Below, piece by piece: positions 1-13,661 of a stretch of DNA of 64,000 nt. The stretch lies in contig JALECJ010000002.1 of assembly GCA_023515745.1 (NCBI GenBank), positions 186,001 to 250,000 on the forward strand. Reading direction: 5' to 3'. Positions within the stretch are counted from its first letter, which is position 1; each line of letters starts with the position of its first letter. A model generated the notes under the pieces. That model saw only the letters and a list, made by a program, of their open reading frames with translations. It was not told the DNA's origin and made no database searches. This stretch comes from Amoeboaphelidium protococcarum (taxonomy: Eukaryota > Aphelidiomycota > Aphelidea). The position numbers and the translations under genes were made by a program.

Positions 1-3000
1 ATTGACAGGCAGGTATGCAATATCATGAATTGGCGTTTAAATGGAACGCGTTTGAAAAGTGTTTACTTGATTGCATCATCTCGAATATTTGCACAAGGCC
101 TATCCTAACAGCTAGCAGTTTTCATTTCAAAAGAATATTATTTATCTTAAAGCGTTCAGGTTGCTCGTTTCTGTCCATCTTCCAATCAAACCAATAAAGA
201 TTTAAATCGAAAGAAAATGGAGCGCTTATTTGAAACAGACATGGCTCATCTATTCTCTCTTTTCACCATCAAATTAACTGGCAACTTTCGTAACATCTTA
301 ATCTCAGGAGTTCTAAACTCCCTTCCCCTTGACATTATTTCGTTATTTGTGTCTTCCACTTGGAATAGACAACACGTTCGTTTACAATATCAAGTATCAG
401 CATCAAAGGTAGCACACTCCACGAAGCTTAACGATATTTTATTAGTCATGCGCCAAAAAAGTCAGCCTACAGCTCAAGCATATAACAGAGAGATATAGCC
501 ATGTACTGCAATCGAATTTATCATTCATCGAATAGATCAGCATCAATTCCTGTGAAACACTATCAGCTTCTCCAGGACGTCTCTGCGTCAAGTTGATCAA
601 ACTGTGAAATGTCATTCTAACTCGCGTGCGGCAACCGCAAAAACGCTATTGTTGATGGTGAAATAATAAAAGAATCAAAATAATGATAATTTTATAACCA
701 TCGTATACGCGTATTAAATCCCAAGACTGAAATGGGTGTCCATCCAGACCGGTTCGGGGTGGTTCGTCTGCGATCAAGGACCGTTTACGCAAAATTATGG
801 ACGATTTTCGGGCTGGTCTATACTGGACGGTGGGAAGTGGTAAGTTATTCAGATGACACATACGCGTCACTTTAATTAACCTTCTATCGCAATACTCTTT
901 TTCCACGAGTGACTGTCTCGAGTAAATAATGCTTTGCACATATGTTAGTGGAATTATAAAAATGGAAAACGGTTAGAGACGGGGTGAATAAACACTATCA
1001 AAGTCTAAACTGAAAATCACAACACTTGTAAAGGAGTAACTGACAGCAGTGAGGATACCGAAATGATAGCAAATACAGTCCTGATGGACATACATTACAA
1101 AGAAAAGACACCTTCAACTACTTTTTTATTAAAGGTATTCACTTGGACGTGAATGTTACTCAGAAGCTTTGTGTTACGATTTTCTTTGTATGGCGGCTCA
1201 TTACAATCACCAGAACCATCAAGCAGCGACTACCTGACCAAAGTAGCAGATAAATGACGATAGACTTTTACACCCATATCCATTCCAAACATTGACTTTG
1301 CAAACACCTTTTTGATCGTGGTGCGCTATTAGTCAGCAGACCACCGACCCGTAGGACCAGCACACACGTACGTACCAAGAATCTCAGACAGCTATTCGTC
1401 ACGTGCCAGCATCTTCTCAATATTTCTGGCAACAAGGAGATAGGGAAGTAGGACAGCATCAAGTAGCTAGCATGAGAAACGGACAATCACCTTGTGCTAT
1501 CCAGTGATTGAATCAGTCTTGTTATAGGGAGGCAGGAAGGCAAGCGTATCCATTACCACCATTACGCTGCGCTGGAGAGAGGAGGTATTCTCAAGGAGCA
1601 GCTCAACGGCCTCAGAAGCGCGTGGAGGCTAACCTGTTAGAATGTGAATGAGCCATATCAACTACTCCAACAAGGGCTCCGAGTATTCGCGATATTGGAG
1701 ACAGATATTATCACGATCCAGCTCCAGGATATTGTGCTTAATCAAGAAGGCCTTCAACGAGTCAGCAACAACGTTCTTATTAGCCATCATGAAGCAAGGC
1801 AGCAGACCATATCCAGATTCGACATTCTGAACATTATCATACGCCAAAAGGTGAATGGAGATGGCAGGGAGACAGAGGAGAGAGGACAGCTCCTTGCACT
1901 GATCAAGAACCATCTGGATAGCACCTTGAAATTTTGGGAGAGCGAACTACTGGCCCTCGACAATGTACGTGTCGGGTAGAGTAGGATGGAGGTAGATGCT
2001 CGCCACCTTCTACACCTAAGACTCCAGGCCAACCATTATTTTCTGAGAAGTGAGGAGCTCATTCACATTGCCAGAACCAGAGGAGAAGCAGTCAAGGATC
2101 GTTGTGCACGTATCATCGCTTGTGTCGCTATATATCATCTAAGCGGGCACCAGGCGAAGGCAGTAGAGGATGAATGCAACCATATGCCTGAAAGACTGGA
2201 CTCTGCATTGTCCAGCAAAATAGAGCTGTCCCAGGAAGCGGTAGCAGTAGCTCTAATCACGCCTGGAGTGGATATGATCAATTTTCTAACTGACCACCTT
2301 GAGGACAACTCTCTTGATTAGTGCAACATCGAATTCCGGAGGAGCACTACCAGAGGACATCTCATCAGCCACCATAAAATACGCAAAAATCAAGGAACTG
2401 ATCTGCGTACCTCTTCAGGGTGGCACCGCTTTCTAGCGGTTTCAGGGCATTTGCATTGTCAGCACCCATCACTGCTTGTCGCAACGGATAAGACATAGCA
2501 TTAACAGAGGACATACACTACATAAGGTATGTAAAGAGCACTCCCAAATGGACGGACCTATCAGCAGCCAACAGCTCCATTGCTGATTTGATCTCAGTAA
2601 GATAGTCAGCGCGTCTTTACACATAATGTGCAAAACACATTTTAGACTTAAATGCTTAGAAATGAGCATCACCAGTATCCCCACCAGTTGCAGGGTCAGA
2701 AGGTGCAGCATCAACAGCAGGTTCAAACAAACTGGAATGAATGAATCGACGCTGGCATCAGCTGCAGCAAAAGCTGTGGTGGCATCTTAGATCTTCTACT
2801 AAGACTGATTGCCATTACACGGTGACTTGGAAACTCGTATAAGAAGATTGGTCTTTTGTGATTGCCGGCGCAGCAGGCCAAAGATTGAGACTTCATTAAC
2901 ATTGAAGGTTTGGATTCACCAGCTGAGGTTCTCATATCCACTGTACTTCTGGCAGACAACGTCAATATGTAAACTCCCAGACTTTACTATAAAGACCATC

Positions 3001-4719
3001 GCAAATGGAATACATTGCACACTAATTATGGTAAATTCTCAACAGGAGTTTAGTTGTTCCATACAGAATTGAAACATTTAATTTATGAATTTTACATGAG
3101 AGCAGACCTTGAAAAATCGGACTGAATATGAATAGTTTATTTGGGAACGTTCACTCGCCATCTCCATGAAGATGAATACATTTCTAGTGTTTATGTTAGA
3201 TAAGCACGAAGCAATGTTCTCTTATTGTATTTCATATAGAGGGATTGGTTATATAACCGCCCGTTACAAGAATAGATTGAACTTGTAAAAATAACAATTG
3301 ATAGAGCAGCGAACTGATTGGCCCCTAAGTTACTGATGTTCCCTGATATGAGAGTCATCATTTAGTTACTATTGGTATCTAAGCTCTTCTCTGAAGTGAA
3401 ATATATTTGTACTTAGACTTTAGATATGTTTTGAGCTTATACTGTACATTATTCAAAAATGGTAATGATCCAAGATTGAAGGTTTCACCACTTTGTTGTT
3501 GCATCAAGAATTAAACCTGTAACTATTAACTCCTGAGAAAACGATCAGGCGTAAGTCTACTTACTCTACGCGTTAATACCTCAATGTCCTAATGCCATAC
3601 TATTCTCAAATTTTGAACTTCTAATCCTCCAAATTCCATAAATCTTGGCGTTTCTGTCAGCACTCCGCAAAGTAGTGCGGATACGACCAAGTGATGAACC
3701 ATATGATACACGACAGGGAGACGCCTTAAGCAGCTGCAGAGAATGATCGTCGGCGCAAGAAGCGTGCCAGAAGACGGGAAAATAAGTAAAAAAAGAAGCA
3801 TGAAAGACTGACTGGTCGACCATGCTGCTTCAACGAAGCCTCCTGTGATTGCCTTCGACAGTGATGGTGTGATGCTTGTCAACAAGAATCCACCAGTACC
3901 CGTAAGAGGCTTTTCGTAATATCTCATTTGTCGTGGATTGGTGGTCTCCATTTCCGAATATCACACTAAAAAGCTCTGCTCATGTTGTCATCATGGGCTT
4001 CGAATGAAATTAATGCCTGTCACCATACGAAGAGGAGATGGCGCGTCCCTGAAAAGTTCCACTTAATTCAATGTTGCTTTGATGCCTCTGGCTCCTATCT
4101 TCATCTAGCGTCCAACTGTTCTAACCGTCAGCAGAATTTGGTGAAGTCATAGGCTTAGCGTTTGCCCAAATCGCCAAGTCTTAGGCCAACCTTCTTTTAT
4201 GGGCCGGGATGTCAGCACAAGTTTAAATATGCTCCTGATTGTAGTGTACTTGTGGAGACTGGGAATCGCCCAACTTGGTGGTACCTTCAAGCTGGAAGGC
4301 TTGCTGATTTTTATTATATTGGAAATTCGCTTAAAAAGGTTTATAAATACATCAGTGTTCTTGTTTCAGGTTGATTTGAAACATCAAATTTTTGATAACA
4401 ATGCGTCTTGATTGACACCGCCGCGACATGCAATCAATTGGTATACACAATTTACTCCCTTATGATAGCCACAATCATTTTATGGGGGCTCGTGGCCGAC
4501 CTCATTAGTAATTTGTGTGTTGTCAGCACTTTCCTTCTTTGTACCAATTTTATAGAATGGAAGGATTTTCCATTTGAATGTTGTCATTGCATCTATTAAT
4601 AGCTCTAGTTGCATCTTTTACCGCTGCACCATGTACCTGCTCATTGTCCCTTTCTTCGTATAATCTATACTAATTATTCGCTAATACAATTAATATTAAT
4701 CCGTATTATTGCTATTAGA
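1..4719. other. Region without a recognisable intact gene
   Basis: No protein family was recognised here on either strand. Because only TGA stops translation in this genome, long open frames arise easily. One plus-strand frame is open from about 1644 to 2590, and a minus-strand frame is open over the same bases, so neither is convincing alone. Between about 2760 and 2400 on the minus strand, an Ala/Asp-rich reading changes frame at least twice, which looks like a decayed coding sequence. Around 720-850 the sequence is rich in GGACC/GGTCC-like motifs and loosely resembles the right end of the hAT element at 61.06 kb. The rest shows nothing that could be supported. Confidence 0.4.
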
Positions 4720-6363
4720 ATGAAATTTAGTTAAACTTTATTGACAGCCTCTATTTTGAATGTGATTCATCTCTAGGTGGTGCGCGCTGGCTTGGTGTGG
4801 TAAGTGTATTCGCAAGGCACAGGTGTAAAGGTGACCGGAAAAGATTCATAAGGCTTCTTTTACGCGTATGATTTAGTGCAAGAGATAAACTATCCTTTGT
4901 ACTCGACTAGTGGCCCCGTATAAACAGCATTGTAGCTGGGTGGCACCGACGCATATATTGCCAAGTATAACTCTGCTGGTATATTGCAGTGGCATTTCTC
5001 TGTTGGGGGCTCAGGCACAGATAGAGTAAAGAATCTGTTTGTTGATCCTTCTGATAACATAATTGCTGTTATTGAGTCAGACTCTCCCAGCCTTGGTATT
5101 TATGGCATTAACTAAGCATTGGTCAAATCTGTCAGTCGATTGGGCCCGGATCAGGTGGTGATTGCGAAATTTGCTAGTAATGGTACATTTCTGACTTCTG
5201 CCAGTCTAGATAATGGTGTTCAGTCGGTTAAAGCTTTGAGTAGTGCTATCGGGTCTAGCGGACAAGTTGTTGTGCATGCTCACCAGAAACTTGCTGAAGG
5301 TTGCGCTACAGATCCCATTACTTTTTACAACAATGTGAAGACTCTTGTTAAATCTAGTGATGGTTGCCATCATGTGTTTATGATGGACAACAATCTCAAT
5401 TTTGTCTATGAACTGGACGATTTTACCGTGACTATTGACTCTCAGCTGGCAATTGATCCAACTGGTAACCTGTACTTCCAGCTAAGCACTGTGCAGTTTC
5501 TCAACGTGGAGGACTCCAGTGAATAGTAGGTTTACTATTCTGCCGGTAATGCTGCCAATTGCTTTATTCTGGTCTACGGACCGACCGGAAACCATCGCTA
5601 TAGCTGGAAATTTATTGGTACCGGCACGTAAAGTCCTGTTGGGGTGTCTTTTGACAAGAGTGGTGCTGCTTATGCGTCAATACAGACTGGCGGTCAGTTT
5701 TAAGTTTTTGATGGCTCTAATGCCCTTTATGTCACCGCAGGTTAAGCCGGAGTCAATGGTACTTACGCATTCAAATTTACTAATGGCTCGGCAATTCAGG
5801 AGTGGTCCAGTGTCACCGGCTCTGGCAATGTAAGAGCTGGAATCTAGTGGGACAATAGAAATAACATGTACTTTGTTGGAGTGTCACCGGTCAACTCGAT
5901 CAAAGTGAATGTAACCGGCTCATAGGTGACACAATTTAACTCTGCAATCAGCTAGTATGGATTTATCCTATCTGTAGATTGTGCCAAGAAGTTTTCTGGT
6001 ATCAACTGGTTTTATGGTTAAACAGGAACATCGTTCAATCTGAATTCTGCTGTATTCTATGAAAGTGGCTCATTCTTAGTTGGATATGTATATTACGGCA
6101 CAGGTTTTAGGATGAATAGTACTGATGGTTAAGTTAGTTCCTTGGACTAAACAGGATTCAGTAACGTCGATAATCTGTTGGCTTTGAGTCCGTCTGGCGG
6201 TAACTGTGTTGCATCATCGTCGGTTGCTACTACCGCTACTACTCCTACCACAACCACCACTACAACTACTACTACGACCACGACGACGACAACAACTACT
6301 CCTACCACTACTACGACAACCACCACCACCACCACAACAACAACAACTACTACTCCGACGACA

Positions 6364-6397
<34 letters not shown>

Positions 6398-8085
6398 CGA
6401 CGACGACGACAACTACCACCACAACCACTACAACGTCAACAACAACTACTACTACTACCTCTACTACGACAACAACCACCACCACTACTACTACCCCCAC
6501 GACCACGACAACTATTACATCTACTATTAGCACACTTAGTACGACAAACACTGTAGCTACTAGTACCACTTCATCAACACCTGTGGAAACCTCAAGTATT
6601 GCTGCCTCAAGTTCTGTCATTATGTCTACATCCACTACTGTGAGCAGTTCTGTTGTCGCCTCTAACTCTGGTACAGTTACATCTTTGGAATCTAGTTCAT
6701 TGTCTACGCTGGCTTTTGTAAGTACAAATACTACATCAACTTCCACCGTGGTGGTTTTGAACTCAAGTTTGACGAGCTCCACAATAAGATTCACCTCATA
6801 GCGCAGTACTGTATCGTCTTCAGTGTCCACTTTTGGCTCTCGTCTGATGACTTCAATTGTGTTTGGTGATAATTAAAGTTTATACGCTGGTAGTAGCAAA
6901 ACTTAATCTGAGATTATTAGTTCTGCAGATAAGGACTAGGCAGTGACCGGTGCTAATAGTGTCAGTTCTTCTCTAATTGCTACTATTGCTGGTGCTATGG
7001 CCGCTGCATTTGTTGTGATGCTTTGTGCAATTGCTTTAGTATTGCGACATAAGTATCGTGCGCGTACTCGTGCACTTATGGCTAAATTGACAACTAATAC
7101 GATGTAGAGTACTACCTCGACTCACATGACGCAGGTGCAAAGTATTAGTAGTACATAAGGAAGTACAATGATGCCAACTTCGTATGAGATATCTGTGCCT
7201 GCATTCTTGCAATTGTAGGAAGGCTAGAACTTTAGGAAGGTGGCAAACTCGCGTCTGTCAGGTGGTGGACAAGGCTCTATATGGCTAGTTGAGATGCTAA
7301 GTATTCCTTTTGAGCATCCCGTGAAGCCTTTTGAAAAGCTAACTTTTGTAGGAAAGTACAATAATGGCAATGGTAGCTCTGACACCTTTTTGTAGGAAGT
7401 TGCATTGATGTGGCGCTTTAAAGATTGTCCTCACGTTGCTAGAATTGCGGGCTTTGATGCAGGTAATCAGGTGCTTTTAATGTTCCATTATGAGCACGGA
7501 TCACTGGATGGTTTAATTAATTAAAGTAGTCCGTTATGTCAACTGATTCCATGGACTTTTGATGTTGTTAAATCTCTGTCTATGGACGTGTTTGCAGCCA
7601 TGTAGGCTATACATTAAGCAAGTATAGTTCATAATGACATAAAGTCGGCCAATTTCCTGATTGACACGTCCACTGGTGCAACTAGACTTTGTCTGACTGA
7701 TTTTGGCATCTGTACTCTGCTAGGAACTTCCAAGGCAGTGACTGGTCTCAGGTGGAATAGACTAAAAGGTTAGACTCCATGTTATGCTGCACCAGAAGTT
7801 TGGGCTGATGAAGGCGTGTCTGATGCACTGAAGCCTAAACGAGACATTTTTGCCGGCGCTGTTATAATGGCCGAGTTGCTGAATCGTTAACCAGCGTGGG
7901 AGGGATTCTCTAAAGATCAGATTCGTGACGCTGTACTTAATGGCGAGAGAGTTAAAATTAAGCAAACTTTTGAAGATGAACGTTTGCAAGGTTTGTTTAA
8001 TGTTATTGCCATGTCCTGGGAGTAGAATCTCTTAATTCGGTTGGATGCAACCGCAGTTTTGTAAGAGCTTGAGCGTCTGAACTGA
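4720..8085 (+). CDS. Receptor-like transmembrane protein kinase with beta-propeller repeats and Thr-rich stalk
   Basis: One uninterrupted frame of 1121 residues with many TAA/TAG as Gln, ending in TGA. Residues 1-22 look like a signal peptide. The ectodomain contains SBBP-like beta-propeller repeats, for example GTDAYIAKYNSAGILQWHF followed by a Gly-Gly turn. Residues about 500-600 are an almost pure Thr tract with scattered Pro, a mucin-like stalk. A hydrophobic helix at about 745-775 is followed by basic RHKYRARTR, giving a type I topology. The cytoplasmic part is a protein kinase: glycine loop GGGQGSIW (about 848), lysine in VGKY (about 879), catalytic HNDIKSAN (Asp about 973), TDFG (Asp about 994) and an APE at CYAAPEVW. 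The key residues are present, so it is probably active; Ser/Thr versus Tyr specificity is not clear. The frame is open further upstream (from about 4396); this ATG was chosen because it starts the signal peptide. No ligand can be inferred. Confidence 0.85.
6220..6520 (+). repeat. ACN trinucleotide tract coding for poly-Thr
   Basis: About 300 bp made almost only of ACA, ACC, ACG and ACT codons with occasional CCN. It encodes the Thr/Pro stalk of the receptor-like kinase. Synonymous codons are mixed rather than one triplet repeated, so selection on the protein, not only slippage, probably keeps it. Read on the other strand it gives a spurious poly-Val frame. Confidence 0.85.
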
Positions 8086-8209
8086 TTAGCACTCCCTTAT
8101 GAGCGTAAGCGTTTATAGGCAAATGGATGATGATTTTAATACGATGTTATAAATATAAAAGTGAATGCAATTACAGCTAAACTCTCTGAATACAGAAATC
8201 AATTTCTAA

Positions 8210-11200
8210 TCACAAAAAACCACTTTCATTCAACAATCTTACCATCTTCTCGGTGTCCTGCTCTCTTGGCTCTAATTTAACGCTCAGATCGTAAAGCATC
8301 TCACTTGACGCGTGTGCTGAATTTACGCATAAATCAATCAGGTCTTGAACGGCATCGATACGCTAAATATTAAACTTGCTTTGCTAATACTGATAGATGT
8401 CAAATATGCGATTGGCCACCTTTAATCTTTTATCCAAATTGATCATGTCAGGATGAGAGTTTAAAGTGCTAGGATTACCATCTTCTATGAAAGTCAAATC
8501 TGTGAGGAAGCGTCCGAGGAATGGCAACACCGGCAGCTTTGTCTCTTCCAATCGCCGCCTGTATTTCGTAAAATTCTAATGTGGAGACATCAAATCGCGC
8601 AACTTATCCAGAGTTTGTATAGTCTTATTCGAAAGCAAATCAAAAGTTCTCTTCAAACGATGTATGGAAGACGACCCAACAGCCGCCAGAATAGCCATCA
8701 ATGTATTATAATTGTTCAGCTCTAGACATTTGTCTGCCACCTAAATAAAATACTTCAATAGCTGACTGCGAATTTTAGGATCTTCCTCAGAGAGTATGAC
8801 GCTTGCAACCCATGCAGTGGTTTAATTAGACATCTTTATGAGATGCTTAACATTAGGAGACTTGAAATTGTCATTCTTAATGGACCAAGACTTATCAAGA
8901 AATTCCGTGATATCGATACGGGCAAACAGAGCAAAGTCATGCACTGTAAATTAGCGTGCCAGTTCAAGAGGATCAAGTTCAAGGATGGAACCAAAGCTTC
9001 GCGGCATCATTGGCGAAGATGGAGCTGTCGGAGCATTATGAGATCCAATGATGAATGTCAGTCTCTTGGACTAGACGAGCTCATCGTCAGGTAATTTCGC
9101 CACTCTATCAATCAGTCGAAGAAGCATTGTGGATCCTGATGGTAATACTTCTTTTACTAGTCCATCAATAAATCGGCGCATAAGAGGAAGCAATTTCTCG
9201 TCCTGGTCTTTCAAATAATAAGAATCTAACCAAGTTTTGATAACGCTCACTACTCGCAATCTAATAGGAGTCAGAACTTTGTCGTGCCAAATTTCCATCT
9301 GCATAGACGACAATTCACCCGGAGGCTCCAAAACAAACCGTTTTGTCAGCAGATTGAACAACTCCACATTAGTGGCAAATGAACGGAATGTGAGTAGAAT
9401 ACTATGCATCAGCTTGACGTCAAATTTATCATGCGCGGTCATTACTTCGACTACTCCTTTCAAAGTCGCACCTTTTAGTTCTCCATTTGCTCCTAGAAGG
9501 ACTGCCTTAGAACTGTAGCTAACCTTCAGAAAATCCAATTCATTTCCTTTGCGCAACTTTTACTCAACTAGAGCAACATCTTCGCCAAAAAACTTGCCCA
9601 ATTTAGTCTCACTACCAACAACTGTAATTCTACGACGCTACTAAGCATCCTGATCTTCATTGTTTAACTTTGACTGTCGCTTTGCAGGCTACTAGTTTAC
9701 ACCATTGGATTCAACGACAGAGTCAGATACAAGTTCATTTTTGCGCACGTTCTCCTTATCCTTTGACTATCGCTAATCCAAAGATTACTTCAGCAGGTTC
9801 ATAGAGAAAGCTCTTCGAGGCTTAATCTCATCATCCAAAGGTGACTGAATTTCAACAAATGACGAGTGATCGGATGAAGAATCTTTCCTCTTAGAGGACG
9901 CAGATAGAGCAGCTTACTCCTTCTAAACTTACAAAAGTGGACGGACGGATAATATCAGATCGCGCAATGAAGACTAGACATTCTGTACAGAGGAATTGAG
10001 AGACTAGACACGATCTGCTGGAGCAAATGGATCCACAGCCTCGGTGGTTGCATTGACCAACTCAGATATTCGCAGATACATATTCTCTTTCAATTACAAG
10101 AAGTACTCATACATTGCCGAGTGCCTTGCGTCAAAGTGCTCTTAATTGAACTCGTCCAACAGAGACAGCAAGTAACCAATCTAAGTCACAACTTCTTTAG
10201 TGCATTCAATCAGATCCGGGACTTTTTACTAAGTTTCGGAGGACAACTGCTTCCATACACCAGATATTGCATCACCGACATCCGTGATTAACTCATCCAA
10301 AGACTCGCTTAATGTATCATATACATTCACAACGGAAACGTGCGAAGAAGAGGTTGCTGATCTCATTGAAGGTGACTTTCCTCCAACTCCAAGACTGTGT
10401 GATTCCTGCTGCAGCTTCTATTGCACTTGGATACTAACATTAGCCTATTCAGCGGTAGAAGTGAAATGTCTGACTGAAAGCCACACTTCGTTAGAAAGAT
10501 GCAGTAAGTGTCGCCTTTAACCGTCCTGGCCAGATGGTGGAGGCATACTATTAGACTCGATAGACTTTGCGTATTCAGTCAGAGCACACAATGACTTGAT
10601 CAAATGCTTATAATGCGACTTGAGCATCTGGTTACTCTAAAGAAGATGTGATGACTTTTCTAACGTATTCGAGGCAGATAACATGGCATGAACAGTTTTA
10701 ATGATTTAACCAACTACCAAAATGAAATCCTTTCGCTCAGCCCTCTTGAGCAACACTATAGACTTTAGAATCATTTATCTCATACTCTCCCAATCGTGCG
10801 GTTACAACACGGAGTCAACATCATCATCATCATTATTGCTATTAATACCACCATTTTAAAGAGTATTTTCTGCATCTTCGTGTCTTTAATGTCCAACCAC
10901 TGACACGCTGGAGTATCTTTAACTTAATCCACCATCAGGAATGGCCAGTTCTTCTTACTGAGCGTTGTTAATAACTGGATGAAGAGGAGACGATGGCATA
11001 GAATCGCGACCATCAGAAATCTTCATTTTGGCAATATTAACGGATAAAATGCTCTGACGTGGAGATTGAGCCACCTCAACATTGGTGGGAATTCTAACGC
11101 GTTCACCAGTTAGCTTGTTCACTATTAGTTAAGTATTATTACCGATTTTAGGAGATCCAACTGGTGGTACTTGAACTTCCCATCCATAATATTCATTTAA

Positions 11201-11407
11201 ATCCGCTTTAATATTTTAAGGGGGAAGCTGGACATGATTAGACGGAAACCAGCCTCTCTATCCATAACAAATCCCATCCCACCATCCACTATCAGTCTGT
11301 TGAAGCACTCGAATCTAATCTCCCTCACCAAAACAGAGCCGTCCCGCAGCTGATGGATTATACTCGCAGATTGCTGTCACCACTTGAATTTCGTGATCAC
11401 TCTTCAT
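8210..11407 (-). CDS. Cdc25-like Ras guanine nucleotide exchange factor (SH3 + REM + RasGEF)
   Basis: Single minus-strand frame of 1065 residues, checked codon by codon for TGA across its length. The N-terminus is an SH3 domain (about residues 5-60, with ALYDY-like AICEYNPS, DSGWWDG and GWFPSNHV). A long low-complexity Ser/Gln-rich middle follows. The RasGEF N (REM) domain starts near residue 618. The catalytic Cdc25 domain runs from about 800 to 1055 with the diagnostic PLELARQFT, ELNNYNTLMAIL and PFLGRFLTDLTFI segments. This order is that of fungal Cdc25/Sdc25-type exchange factors that load GTP onto Ras at the plasma membrane. The first ATG of the frame sits just before the SH3 domain. The kinase gene ends 125 bp away on the opposite strand (convergent). 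Confidence 0.92.
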
Positions 11408-11651
11408 GTGAATATATAAAATAAATAATATGCTTTTACTGTTTAATTTCAACTTTAACGATGATAATATAAAAGCTGTGTAAGAGGGATTGAGAAGAGG
11501 GATAAAATAAGAATTGAATTGAATTCATGAGGTGATCGCTGTGCGCCATCTGATTAGCTCGCTGGGAAGGTCGCGGCCAATCAGCGATAAGCAAGACGCG
11601 GGGATTTTAAACTCTATATTTAGTTTAGTGTCAAACAGCATCATTCGACAA

Positions 11652-13046
11652 TCAATTTATTTAATTGAGACCAAGAGTTAGACTATCAACAACTCGACTT
11701 TCAGAATCGATAGCTCGCCATAGGATGGAACCATTGTAAACGTCCATCATACAATAAAAGTGCCCAAAGAACTTGAAATCATACATGTTGAAGTTGTTTA
11801 CACGTCCACCATCCTTTTCAGTGTTTTCCAACTCTCCGCCCGCACCACCGATAATAAAGTAGTACGTTCCGTTCACTCGTTTGGATGTCCTCTCGTAATT
11901 GTGCTAATGGCCTGAAATAACAATATCCAAGCCGTTCTCTTTCATCAGCGGCATGTACTTGTCACGTACAAACTGTCCCCACATAGACTCTTTCTTCTCA
12001 AACCACGCGTCATGCTCCCAAAACTCCAAATATGGCGGAATATGGATAAGTGCTATTCGAAACTAGGACTCTTTGTACTCATTCTGCTTGACTAAAGACT
12101 ACACGAAATCTTACTATCTTGCACTATCATGGTTAGAGTCAATAAGTGTAAAATGCAGATGCCCAATACGAAGAGACTTGAAACGATCGCGCGTCGTCAC
12201 AAAATAGTGAAACGGCGCGTTGTCTCCACCAGATTGAGTGACTTGTGAACCGCTGTTAGTGGTTGAAGCATCACGGCCATCCTCTTCATAATCATCGTGA
12301 TTACCGGGAATATATATTAGAGGGGTAGTACTGAGGAGTCCACCAGAGTTTCCATTTCTACCTCTAGTCATGGGCCACACGAAATCAACTTCCCACTCAG
12401 CCAGCGAATTAAATGACTGTACAGCATCACCCACATGCACAATGTAATCATACTCCAGAAGAGTCAAAGAGTCCAGTAGCTTATTAAACACAGTCGCCTT
12501 GTATTGATTATCAGATACGAACGCAATTCTCATCTAATACCCATCAGGATGGAATCGAATTCTAGTGTCAAATACACGAGTTCTTCTCTTTTATTATTAA
12601 CCATCAGAATCGTACTAAAATTTTATGTAGTAAGAGTATTAAGTTTTAGAATCTTTGTCCTGACTGATATTAAAATAAGAACGGTACAAGTAATGAGATG
12701 AATCAAAAGAGTGAGCCAACACGGACGGAATTATGACCGAATTTCGGGATCCATTCTGGTACTTGCTAATTAATACCAATTCAGATTCTACGAGTGGACA
12801 TGATGATTCCCATTATATGCAGAATGAATCTGTTTGGTGTGCAATAATCATGGGCAGTTTACGCATCTCACACCGCAGTTTCCAATTTAGTGATGCCACC
12901 TGCACATGCTCAAAAGCATTAGTTAATCCATGTCTAATATCTGCCAGCATATAGAAAATAATCCATATTGAAGTAACAAATATCAAAATAAATATTACAT
13001 GAGCATGTTTGAGCTTTTGACACTTAATTCCTTGAATTTATGACAT
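11652..13046 (-). CDS. Membrane-anchored calcineurin-like metallophosphatase (purple acid phosphatase-like)
   Basis: Minus-strand frame of 464 residues. A hydrophobic segment at about residues 13-33 after a short basic start suggests a type II membrane anchor. About 130 poorly conserved residues follow, then the phosphatase core from about residue 172: RIAFVSDNQ, HVGDAVQ, PGNHDD, a HIPPY segment, and GHQHNYER. These are the metal-ligand motifs of the calcineurin-like fold in the order seen in purple acid phosphatases, including the C-terminal YFIIGGAGG. The start at 13046 gives the membrane segment; the core alone could begin at 12533, but the frame upstream is open and continuous with it. 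Substrate is unknown. Confidence 0.82.
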
Positions 13047-13607
13047 GATCAAAGTACATCGAAAGTTGAATCGTAGTACTGTAATAAAAATGATAAAATG
13101 AGAAACAAAACTACTACGTTGTTCTAGAAAGTGCCTACCTCGATTAACGCGTATTTGCTCTATAGTTACTCAATTGGGTACAATAGAACAGGAAACCGTA
13201 TAAATTCGTGAGCTCTCTATGTGAGATCTTTCTAAAGACTCTCTTTTAAAGATTGAACGTTTCAAAAACATTCAAATTGTTGATAGTCAGTCGTTAGAAA
13301 TGACGCCGTTACATTTAGCGCTCAGTGTTATAAATATCAATTAAAGAATTCTCTGCACTATACAAAATTATGATCAGCTTAAATGTACAAACAGCAATTA
13401 AATAAATCTAATACATATTCCTCGTTTTGGATAAAGCAAACTTATTCACCAAGACATGTGCGACAAATGGGAACAATGTCGCTCTTTGTTTCATGCAATG
13501 TGCTTGAGACTAACGTCTTGGTAAAGTATTTGCTTGATGAACGATATAATTAGAAGTACGAGTAGTAACCTTCTAGATCCATTAGTTTTATTCGTGTTAA
13601 TTCACTT
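13047..13607. other. Intergenic region bordering a decayed retroelement
   Basis: No intact gene was found. On the minus strand the reading frame of the neighbouring Gag remnant can be followed past its premature stop into a Cys-containing stretch (about 13330-13500). The part from 13506 onward belongs to a duplicated segment. Nothing else is supportable. Confidence 0.4.
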
Positions 13608-13661
13608 TCACTTCGAACTACTTTATTCCGTTGTGACGCTAGCGCCATATTTTGCGTCCTA
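13506..13661 (+). repeat. 155-bp direct repeat, copy 1
   Basis: Nearly identical to 14732-14887, with a few substitutions and a 2-bp difference near 13611. On the minus strand it carries the end of the Gag zinc-knuckle region (AKYGASVTT). The 2-bp difference moves copy 1 into a premature TGA, while copy 2 stays open. It contains Gag codons, so it is not a terminal repeat of an intact element. Confidence 0.8.

Noticed and set aside
6147..6830. Minus-strand 227-residue poly-Val frame
   Set aside because: It is the complement of the ACN poly-Thr tract in the receptor-like kinase; no independent support.
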